Assembly (NCBI GenBank): GCA_964471755.1
Contig: CAYYJM010000163.1
Location: 1 to 14,469, forward strand
Direction of reading: 5' to 3'
Source of the DNA: CAYYJM01 sp964471755
Lineage (GTDB): Bacteria; Planctomycetota; Planctomycetia; Gemmatales; Gemmataceae
DNA length: 14,469 nucleotides
The notes under the pieces were generated by a model. The model worked only from the letters and a program-made list of their open reading frames with translations, made no database searches and was not told where the DNA came from. The translations under genes were made by a program, and so were the position numbers. Below are positions 6,501 to 12,015 of the stretch, piece after piece; position 1 is the first letter of the stretch, and each line of letters starts with the position of its first letter.

Positions 6501-7273
6501 TCGAAGCAGCCCTTGAACAGGGCCGTGGCGAACAGGGCGTAACCCTTTTCGGTCAGGTGGCAGCCATTATGGGTCAGGTCCGATCTCGGGTCGGCCATCG
6601 CCTCCTGTGTTGGCGTGAAGACGTCGATGAAGCCGACCTGCTGTTCGTGGGCGACCGCGCGCATGGCCTCGACGTAGAGCCGGATCCGGGCGTTGTTCTG
6701 CTCGGCCGCCTTCACGCCGATCACGTCCTCGTTGCCGATGGGTGACACGAGGATGACACGCGGCCCGGCCTTGCCGTTGAACGCCTTCGACCTGAGGTCA
6801 GCGACGAAGGCGGTCAGCTTCTTCTTGAAGTCGGCCAGACCGGCCGGCCCGGCGAACGATTCGTTGAAGCCATAGGCGGCGAGGATGACATCGGCCTTCT
6901 CGTGGGTCAGATGCTGGTCGAGGTCGGCGAAGTTGTCCGGCCTGGGTTGCAGGTCGATGGTGTCGGCCGACCAGGCCAGGTTGCGGACGACGAGGCGATG
7001 AGTTGGAAAGCGGCGCTGGAGCATCGCCTCGAAGTGACCATGATCCTGCGAGCGTTCCATGAGGGTATTGCCGATGACGGCGATCCGGTCGCCGGGGTTG
7101 AGGCGGAGCGGCAGCTCGGTCGCGATCGGCGTCGTCGCCTTCGGTCGCGGAGCGGTCTTTTCGTAGATGCCGTACTTCTGGTAGTCCTCCTCGGTCGGCG
7201 GCATGGGCTGACCGAGGGCCACGGCCAGCAGTCCCGTCGTGAGCAGGTACGGCAACAACCAGAGGCGGCGCAT
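3572..7273 (-). CDS. Secreted SGNH / PVC propeller / HEAT / cupredoxin / cytochrome c fusion
   Basis: This 1233-residue exported protein looks like a multi-domain redox protein of the PVC-type heme-binding family. In order: signal peptide (1-21); SGNH/GDSL-like domain (about 60-260); beta-propeller of the PVC membrane-bound dehydrogenase type (about 370-705) with two calcium-loop-like motifs, DADGDGRAD (425) and DTDGDGKAD (468); HEAT-like helical region (about 715-900); type-1 copper cupredoxin (about 915-1048) with likely ligands His959, Cys1032, His1037 and Met1041; and cytochrome c (about 1085-1220) with CTQCH at 1098-1102 and likely axial Met1198. ATG 7273 is preferred because GAGGA lies seven bases upstream and the signal peptide follows; the longer reading adds about 168 Arg/Pro-rich residues unlike a protein. 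The SGNH nucleophile position reads GNT rather than GDS, so esterase activity is doubtful. Substrate and electron partners are unknown. Confidence 0.88.
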   Translation of the reverse strand: MRRLWLLPYLLTTGLLAVALGQPMPPTEEDYQKYGIYEKTAPRPKATTPIATELPLRLNPGDRIAVIGNTLMERSQDHGHFEAMLQRRFPTHRLVVRNLAWSADTIDLQPRPDNFADLDQHLTHEKADVILAAYGFNESFAGPAGLADFKKKLTAFVADLRSKAFNGKAGPRVILVSPIGNEDVIGVKAAEQNNARIRLYVEAMRAVAHEQQVGFIDVFTPTQEAMADPRSDLTHNGCHLTEKGYALFATALFKGCFDETPPEVTPELRSAILDRNRQYARRYRPLNTFYYTGGRNKTYGYLDFLPAMRNFDQMVTNRDARIWAIARGKAVPAKVDDSNVPPLPKVNQSRGANEWLSAEKERQAFKMDPRFEVNLFAGEEQFPEIANPIQMRWDSRGRLWVSCSTTYPHVYPGNEPDDRIVILEDADGDGRADRCSVFADRLHIPLSFEFGDGGVYVSEQPHLTFLKDTDGDGKADLRRIVLTGFGTEDSHHALHDFTWTPDGDLLFRESVFHHSQVETPYGPVRQQNSGWFRYDPATHRLTSFGTYPSTNPWGVTFDDWGQHVASHPVYAAAFHSLDPPYPQQHPAPKGLQAYSGVCGHEFVDFATFPREMQGDFIKVRYKPTNRIEIHHWNEGPFGFAEEYVGDLLFSANLSFIPVDLRFGPRGDLFVCDWYNPVKGHMQYSLRDERRDRHSGRIWRILPKGAKPQEPPRIADASIEALLDLLKRPEYRVRYWAKRELRERDPAKVKAALTTWVATLKPSDPRHRHHQMEAVWTYRWIRAVNADLLRELLRCEDHHARAAATQQLRFWHPHLPDAISLLRRAANDASGIVRMEAAIAASYIGTQAALDALLDIFRHPRGGSLAHAIQCALGSHTLRRHWEGNPAYKVAALLKASAAKDEFREPKPTAAQTRFDRQKNTQVVTISCVPERMLFTLDHFVAAPGQPVKLVFTNPDATDHNLAIIQPGTLAEVGMAANEMAKDPRNANSDFLPPDKRHLILHATPMIGPTKPSQVHVLRLSAPTEPGIYPFVCTFPGHWVVMNGDMVVAKDASTAAKLLAGRKPTVVREWKMTDFANLTVKKDEASITRGMLAFARARCTQCHEIAGHGVNLGPALCDVVTRYKGGQLLRQILEPSSEIPEKFQTQTLILSNGRTITGVVMKEEAGEYHVVVNLLTPHSVTRVRIKDVDEKILSKVSPMPDGLANVLTREEILDLLAFLESASNLPKHPHPQKR

Positions 7274-7343
7274 CGGAGGTTCCTCGGCAACTCGGTCCAG
7301 GCGACGTGACGAGTGTACCGCAGGGAAGCCGTCGGAACCAGCG

Positions 7344-7388
7344 GGCGACGGTGAGCGGGGGTGGAAAAGTTTCTCGCTCACCGTCGCC
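7344..7388 (-). terminator. 14-bp hairpin overlapping the oxidoreductase stop codon
   Basis: Perfect 14-bp arms at 7344-7357 (GGCGACGGTGAGCG) and 7375-7388 flank a 17-base loop. On the minus-strand transcript the first arm includes the last codons and the TGA stop of the oxidoreductase gene; the second lies in the spacer before the fusion gene. There is no U-tract after the stem, so it may be a partial terminator or an RNA-stability element setting relative expression of the two genes. Confidence 0.5.
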
Positions 7389-8919
7389 AGGCGAGCAGGG
7401 TTCTCAACAGCCAGGCGAGCCACGGAGTCAGGCGGGTCTTCTGGTAGGCGTCGCCGGCGCGCTGGATCGCCGCCGCCACGGTCGGATACGGGTGGATGGT
7501 GCCCGAGAGAGCGGCCAGGCCGAGACGTTGGCCCACGGCCAGGACAACCTCGCCGATCATCTCGCCGGCATGGGCCGCGACGACCGTCGCGCCGACGATG
7601 CGGTCGCTCCCCTGGCGGACATGGATCAGGACGAAGCCGCCCGTGTCGCCATCGAGCCGGGCGCGATCGATGCTGGCGAGCGGCACGCGGAAGGTCTGGA
7701 TGGCCATGTTCTGTCGGCGAGCTTCTGCAGTCGTCAGGCCGACGTGAGCCACCTCCGGATCGGTGAAGGTACACCACGGGATGACGAGCCGGCTCATCCG
7801 CGCTCTACCGAAGAAGAGGGCGTTGCGGATCACGATGCGAGCCTGGGCGTCGGCGGCGTGCGTGAACCGAAACGCGGTGCAGACATCACCGGCGGCGTAG
7901 ATCCGGCGGTTCGTCGTCCGCAGGAAGTCATCGACCCGGACACCCGAGGTGTCGTGGGCGACGCCGGCCGCCTCCAGGCCAAGGCCCTCGACGTTCGGTC
8001 GTCGGCCGATGGCGATCAGGACCGCATCCAGGGGAAACCGTTCGAGTCGGCCTTCCTGCTCGACGAGCAGGAACTTCTGACCGTCGGCCACCTCGCCACC
8101 GAGAATCTGGACGCTGAGGCGGAGGCGAACGCCTTCGCGTTCGAGCTGCTGGCGGACGACGTCGGCCGCCTCAGGTTCGTCTCGCGCCAGGATCGTCGGG
8201 CCGACATCGAGCAGATCGACCGCACTCCCGAAGCGTCGGAAGGCCTGGCCCAGTTCGCAGCCGATCGGGCCGGCTCCGATGACGGCCAGTCGGCGCGGCA
8301 GCGATGGCAGGCTGAAGATCGTTTCGCTGGTCAGCGGCACGAGCGATTCGAGACTGGGGAGATCGAGCATCGCCGGCCGCGATCCCGTGGCGATGACCGC
8401 CCGGCTGAAGCGCAGCGTCTGGCCGTCCACCTCGACGGTATCGGAACCGGTGAAGCGAGCCGTGCCGAGGTAGACGTCCACACCGAGGCTGCGGAATCGC
8501 TCGGCGCTGTCATGCGGAGCGATCTGCGCCCGCAGGCGGCGCATCCGCTCCAGAACGGCCGGGAAGTCCACCTCGACCGGCCCACCGATGCGGACGCCGA
8601 ACGCCTCCGCCTGGCGAACTTCATGGACGGCGCGGGCGCAGCGGATCAGGGTCTTGGACGGCATGCAGCCGTGAATGAGGCAGTCGCCGCCCATCCAGTG
8701 ACGCTCGATCAGGGCGACGCGCGCGCCGAGACCGGCTGCCCCGGCGGCACAGACCAGACCCGCCGTGCCCGCGCCGATGACCACGAGGTTGTAGCGCCCC
8801 GTCGGCGTCGGATTCTGCCAGCCGGCGGGATGGACGAGCGCTTCGAGGGCCTGATTGTACTCGTCGCTCGGCAGCAGTCGAGGGACCGTCGAGCGCTGGC
8901 CCGATGCCGGTTCGTGCAT
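7378..8919 (-). CDS. FAD-dependent pyridine nucleotide-disulfide oxidoreductase (mercuric-reductase-like group)
   Basis: The 513-residue protein has the complete class I flavin disulfide reductase fold, which moves electrons from NAD(P)H through FAD to an active-site disulfide, probably in the cytoplasm. Seen in order: N-terminal extension (1-43) of the type found in mercuric-reductase-like homologues; FAD Rossmann motif VVIGAGTAG (46-54); redox disulfide GGDCLIHGC (Cys80, Cys85); NAD(P)H Rossmann motif VIGAGPIG (213-220); second FAD motif IYAAGDV (340-346); dimerisation domain ending IHPYPT (475-480). It lacks the N-terminal GMTCxxC domain and C-terminal Cys pair of true MerA, so mercury reduction is not supported. 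Tyr478 appears to stand where lipoamide dehydrogenase has its catalytic His. ATG 8919 has GGAG upstream and lies 37 bp after the PP2C gene, suggesting cotranscription. Substrate unknown. Confidence 0.87.
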   Translation of the reverse strand: MHEPASGQRSTVPRLLPSDEYNQALEALVHPAGWQNPTPTGRYNLVVIGAGTAGLVCAAGAAGLGARVALIERHWMGGDCLIHGCMPSKTLIRCARAVHEVRQAEAFGVRIGGPVEVDFPAVLERMRRLRAQIAPHDSAERFRSLGVDVYLGTARFTGSDTVEVDGQTLRFSRAVIATGSRPAMLDLPSLESLVPLTSETIFSLPSLPRRLAVIGAGPIGCELGQAFRRFGSAVDLLDVGPTILARDEPEAADVVRQQLEREGVRLRLSVQILGGEVADGQKFLLVEQEGRLERFPLDAVLIAIGRRPNVEGLGLEAAGVAHDTSGVRVDDFLRTTNRRIYAAGDVCTAFRFTHAADAQARIVIRNALFFGRARMSRLVIPWCTFTDPEVAHVGLTTAEARRQNMAIQTFRVPLASIDRARLDGDTGGFVLIHVRQGSDRIVGATVVAAHAGEMIGEVVLAVGQRLGLAALSGTIHPYPTVAAAIQRAGDAYQKTRLTPWLAWLLRTLLAWRR

Positions 8920-8956
8920 GGCGTTCGCTCCGCGAGAACGGCACCGGGAACGTGAC

Positions 8957-9901
8957 TCAGGAGCAGTACACGGTGACGACGGTGCAGTTGTCCGAGCCGC
9001 CGGCCGCGTTGGCCAGATCGACGAGCCGGTGGGCTCGCCGGCTGGCCGAGGGAACCGGTTCGAGCAACTCGGCCCGGAGACGCGTGTCATCGACATGAGC
9101 CGGCAGACCATCGCAGGCGATCACGAGGAAGTCGCCGGGCACGAGCTGGAGCAGGTGCAGGTCGGGCTTGATGTCGGAACGTGTCCCGGCGGCCTGGGTG
9201 ACCAGATGACGATCGGGATGTCGGTCCGCCTCGTCGGGAGTGAGCATCCCCAGCTCGACCAGTCGGCCGACCACGGTCTGATCGCGGGTGACGCGGGTGA
9301 GGGTCTTGCCGTGCAGGTGATAGGTGCGACAGTCGCCGACGTGGCCGAGCAGGACGCGACCGTTCCAGATCAGGGCGACGGTCACGGTGGCCCCCATGCC
9401 CTTGCAGCCGGGCTCACTGTTGGCCGCGCGATAGACGGCGCGGTTGGCCTCGCGCATGGCGGCGACGATCGTCTCGGCCAGGGTCTTCGAGGTCGCCTCG
9501 GCAAACTGACCGCTGAGGACGCCGCCGAGCAGTGGAGCCAGGGCACTGCCGATGGCACGGATGACGATGCCGCTGGCCCGATGGCCGGCCTCGTGACCGC
9601 CCATGCCGTCGGCCACGACCAGGAGGGCGACCTCATGGCATTCATCGAGGGTGGACCAGACCAGGTGCTGAACGAGGAAGCTGTCCTCATTGCGGCTGCG
9701 AACGCGCCCGGTCGAGGTGGCACTGCCGATGTCCAGGCGAGGCGGCCCCGTGCGGGTGGCAAACGGCGACTCGGCCGTTTGGGGGAGATTACGCGGAGTG
9801 AATGAGTGTCGGCAGCGGCCACAGCGAACGACGACCGCCAGGTGCTGCTCGGCCACCAGGCAGGGAGTCTGACAACTCGGACAGGTGACGCGGACAGGCA
9901 C
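8957..9901 (-). CDS. PP2C-family Ser/Thr protein phosphatase with N-terminal zinc ribbon
   Basis: This 314-residue protein should remove phosphate from Ser/Thr residues, probably opposing the Hanks-type kinases common in planctomycetes. An N-terminal zinc ribbon uses Cys7, Cys10, Cys27 and Cys30 (VTCPSC then VRCGRC). The PP2C catalytic domain spans about residues 55-314, with metal-binding motifs RNEDSF (70), VADGMGG (96-102), GHVGDCR (186-192), ACDG (Asp264) and GGSDN (301-305), so all expected metal-ligand aspartates are present. No membrane segment is seen. The start is GTG at 9899-9901: GAGG lies six bases upstream and the zinc ribbon begins at once; an upstream ATG would add 38 residues of unlikely composition. 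It is the first gene of the minus-strand block ending at 2432. The substrate protein is unknown. Confidence 0.92.
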   Translation of the reverse strand: MPVRVTCPSCQTPCLVAEQHLAVVVRCGRCRHSFTPRNLPQTAESPFATRTGPPRLDIGSATSTGRVRSRNEDSFLVQHLVWSTLDECHEVALLVVADGMGGHEAGHRASGIVIRAIGSALAPLLGGVLSGQFAEATSKTLAETIVAAMREANRAVYRAANSEPGCKGMGATVTVALIWNGRVLLGHVGDCRTYHLHGKTLTRVTRDQTVVGRLVELGMLTPDEADRHPDRHLVTQAAGTRSDIKPDLHLLQLVPGDFLVIACDGLPAHVDDTRLRAELLEPVPSASRRAHRLVDLANAAGGSDNCTVVTVYCS

Positions 9902-10036
9902 GGTACACCTCGACAATCGGAGGTCGGACAACAGAGCCGGCCCTGTCGTCGCATCCACGGACGAGAACGGCGTGCAGTCTGTTTCAAGATACCCCCTCGG
10001 CCTGGCTTTGAACATCCTTGTTGGTGCCGATGTCTC

Positions 10037-10046
10037 NNNNNNNNNN
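10037..10046. other. Assembly gap of ten N
   Basis: Ten undetermined bases interrupt the intergenic region between the PP2C gene and the small secreted protein gene. TCTC occurs on both sides of the run. The true gap size is unknown, so the PP2C promoter region may be incomplete and genes could be missing here. Confidence 0.98.
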
Positions 10047-10059
10047 TCTCGAGTCGCGA

Positions 10060-10089
10060 CAAAAACAAACCCCCGACACCTGTCGGGGG
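10060..10089 (-). terminator. Rho-independent terminator of the small secreted protein gene
   Basis: A perfect 9-bp GC-rich stem (CCCCCGACA at 10070-10078, TGTCGGGGG at 10081-10089) has a 2-base loop. On the minus strand it is followed at once by TTTGTTTTTG (10060-10069). It lies 26 bp after the stop codon of the 10115-10423 gene. This is the most canonical intrinsic terminator in the window. Confidence 0.88.
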
Positions 10090-10114
10090 TAGAGAGGAGA
10101 CGACCGAATTCGGC

Positions 10115-10423
10115 TCAGTGGTGATGATGGTAATAGGGCGTGGGAACCATGCCATAGGGCCGACCGCCAAAGCGATAATCGACACGCGGCGGGACGTAGT
10201 CCAGATGCCGGCGATGGTGGACGTAGCCGCCCGGGACATAGGTGCCAGGATTGACCACACCGTAGCCCGGCGTGACCACGCCGTAGCTGGGCCCGTAACC
10301 GTAGTTCGCGGGGTAGCCGTAAACCGGCGCAACCGGACTGGCTGGCACATAGTACTGAGCCTGGGCCGGAACCGCTACCAGGGCCAGGCAACCGACCGCG
10401 ACGAGCAGGAAGAAGTTCTTCAT
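10115..10423 (-). CDS. Small secreted Tyr/Gly/Pro-rich protein with His-rich tail
   Basis: This 102-residue protein is not recognised as a named family. The start ATG at 10421-10423 has a strong AAGGAGA ribosome binding site. Residues 1-22 form a clear signal peptide (lysine, hydrophobic core, cleavage after AQA). The 80-residue mature part is low in complexity: 15 Tyr, many Gly, Pro and Val, and recurring short units such as GYGPSYGVVTPGYGVV. It then has HHRRH near residue 70 and ends in four His. Such composition suits a disordered surface, matrix or metal-binding protein, but no function can be assigned. It has its own terminator and sits 196 bp downstream of the beta-propeller gene, so it is probably transcribed alone. 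The terminator and ribosome site argue that it is real despite its simple composition. Confidence 0.85.
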   Translation of the reverse strand: MKNFFLLVAVGCLALVAVPAQAQYYVPASPVAPVYGYPANYGYGPSYGVVTPGYGVVNPGTYVPGGYVHHRRHLDYVPPRVDYRFGGRPYGMVPTPYYHHHH

Positions 10424-10619
10424 CCGGAGTCTCCTTCGTGGATTAACAAACCCGGCAGCACCCGCCGGTGAGTCAAGCAACTCCTCGCCAGGACAACCCG
10501 AGGCGGATCGTCGGCAGGAACGCTCTCACATCTTGTGCGAATCTTGCGGACTCGGGTTCGCTCCTACTGGTGGGGACGTCCGACCGTCTGGCTCGGCTCT
10601 GACTTTGTGGCTGGTCCCG
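10424..10619. other. Intergenic region upstream of the small secreted protein gene
   Basis: This 196-bp spacer should contain the end of the beta-propeller transcript and the promoter of the small secreted protein gene. Visible structure is an 8-bp inverted repeat (AACCCGAG at 10495-10502, CTCGGGTT at 10551-10558) with a 48-base spacer. No clear promoter hexamers and no ORF worth calling were found. Confidence 0.5.
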
Positions 10620-11849
10620 TCACTTCACCCCTTCCAGCCGCATCAGCGTGAACGGATAGATGACCGTCGCGTAGATCGTCCCGTTCCTGGAGACGACCAG
10701 GGCCATGTGGGCGTGCAGTGGCGTCCAGGTGCCATCGGGCAGCTGATGGAAGCCGTGCGTCCACGGTTTCTTCGTCTTGCCGAGCGGGAAGTAGTCCGGA
10801 TTCTTGATCGTGATGACACCGAGGTTCTCGGCCCGGTTCGTCTTCGGATCGAACCGGGCCAGATGATGGAGATAGCCGGTGCCGAAGCCGGTCTTGTTGT
10901 CCACGCGGACGAGCGTGTAGACTCGACCGTCCGGGGCGATGCTCAGGGCACATCGGCTGTCCGGGTGGTCGCCCTTGACCATCGTCGTCAAGGTCCGAGC
11001 CGGCACCGGGCCGGTCGCCGTGCCGCCGAGATCGAGCGTGAGCAGCGTCGCGTCGCTCATGGCGATCAGGTAAGCCGTCTTGCCATCGGCGGCGAGGTGC
11101 CAGGTCGGAATGCGGTTCTTGTCGCTCGTCCACGGCTTACCGTCGAGGACGATCTCCTGTACCGTCACCTTGCCGGTGGTCGGGTCGAAGCGAGCGAGGC
11201 GGTTATCCTTCGTGATCACGTTCGCCCGGCCCTTCGCGTCGATCAGCGTCGTGGCGTACGGAGTCAGGCGCAGATTGGCGTCCAGCTCGCGGAACTTGCG
11301 GGTCGTCTTCTCCCAGAGCATCCAGTGCTGTTCCTCGCAGGTCACGACGTAGAGCAGGCCGCGTCCCTCGTCGGCGACCACGTCGATGACGCCCTCCTTC
11401 GGATACGGCATGCCGAGATTCTCCGCCCGATCCGTTGCCGGGTCGTAGGTCATGACGTAGCCGCCGGGATACTCGGACGTGTCGCCCTTCTGGCGGTAGC
11501 CCTGCTTGCTGCCGATGTAGATGACGCCGGAGGGACCGACGAAGTTGCGCGTGTGGATCTTCGCCTGGGCAGCGTAGCCCTTCGCCGTCAGGCCGCAGAC
11601 CTTGTTCGTGTCCACGACGATCCGCTGCTTGCCCGTGGCCGGGTCGTACTCGACGAGGTAAGCGTTCCGGCCATACGCGGCCGTGCCGACGTACATCTTG
11701 CCGTTCTTGCCCTCGCAGAGGGAGAAGTAGCCCGACTCGTCGGTGGTCGTCTCGGGCAGGATGTACGTCGCCTGGCAGGGCAGATACGGAAACGGAGCCT
11801 TCTCGGCCGACGGAAAAGCGAGCAGGAACGCGGTCATGAGCGGCATCAT
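10620..11849 (-). CDS. Secreted beta-propeller protein of unknown function
   Basis: The 409-residue protein has a short hydrophobic N-terminus (MMPLMTAFLLAFPSA) that looks like a signal peptide. The body carries repeated beta-propeller blade motifs: EYDPATGKQ (67), TYDPATDRAENLG (134), FDPTTGKV (221) and FDPKTNRAENLG (333), with blade-like sequences such as GKMYVGTAAYG and GVIYIGSKQGY between them. The pattern resembles NHL/SMP-30/virginiamycin B lyase type propellers, but no catalytic motif is clear, so no function is assigned. ATGATG at 11844-11849 is preceded by GGAGGT five bases away, so the first ATG is chosen; the in-frame extension to 12053 overlaps mutS2 and has no protein-like content. 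The gene is divergent from mutS2 across a 166-bp spacer. Confidence 0.82.
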   Translation of the reverse strand: MMPLMTAFLLAFPSAEKAPFPYLPCQATYILPETTTDESGYFSLCEGKNGKMYVGTAAYGRNAYLVEYDPATGKQRIVVDTNKVCGLTAKGYAAQAKIHTRNFVGPSGVIYIGSKQGYRQKGDTSEYPGGYVMTYDPATDRAENLGMPYPKEGVIDVVADEGRGLLYVVTCEEQHWMLWEKTTRKFRELDANLRLTPYATTLIDAKGRANVITKDNRLARFDPTTGKVTVQEIVLDGKPWTSDKNRIPTWHLAADGKTAYLIAMSDATLLTLDLGGTATGPVPARTLTTMVKGDHPDSRCALSIAPDGRVYTLVRVDNKTGFGTGYLHHLARFDPKTNRAENLGVITIKNPDYFPLGKTKKPWTHGFHQLPDGTWTPLHAHMALVVSRNGTIYATVIYPFTLMRLEGVK

Positions 11850-11872
11850 GGCAGACCTCCAGGGGGGTGAGA

Positions 11873-11884
11873 GGAGTATACTCC
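11873..11884. promoter_or_regulatory. Perfect 12-bp palindrome GGAGTATACTCC in the divergent promoter region
   Basis: A perfect 12-bp palindrome lies 24 bp upstream of the beta-propeller start codon, in the spacer shared with mutS2. The position is right for an operator or core-promoter site of the minus-strand gene. The link to regulation is inference from symmetry and position. Confidence 0.35.
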
Positions 11885-11968
11885 CGGCGAGACCCCGCAC
11901 CCAGAGAAGACCGGCTCGGTCCTGAGAATCTCGGTCGTCTTTGTGATTCGGCGGTTCTTCGACTTCGT

Positions 11969-11974
11969 TACAAT
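11969..11974 (+). promoter_or_regulatory. Candidate -10 hexamer TACAAT for mutS2
   Basis: TACAAT, one mismatch from TATAAT, sits 42 bp upstream of the first mutS2 ATG in otherwise GC-rich DNA. No good -35 box lies 16-18 bp upstream; TTGTGA at 11941-11946 is too far (22 bp). Weak candidate only. Confidence 0.3.
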
Positions 11975-12015
11975 AGCCGAGTGAACCCCGCCGACGGTGC
12001 GGCTGTCTTCCTGGC

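Noticed and set aside
7274..7777. Possible N-terminal extension of the fusion protein by 168 residues
   Set aside because: The extension overlaps the oxidoreductase gene, is Arg/Pro-rich and would bury a clear signal peptide and ribosome site at 7273.
7378..8919. Mercuric reductase (merA) assignment
   Set aside because: The N-terminal metal-binding domain, the C-terminal cysteine pair and other mer genes are all absent.
7306..8955. Long plus-strand reading frame of 549 codons opposite the oxidoreductase gene
   Set aside because: It mirrors a gene with complete family motifs on the other strand, has no recognisable domain and no good ribosome site. Long antisense frames are expected in DNA this GC-rich.
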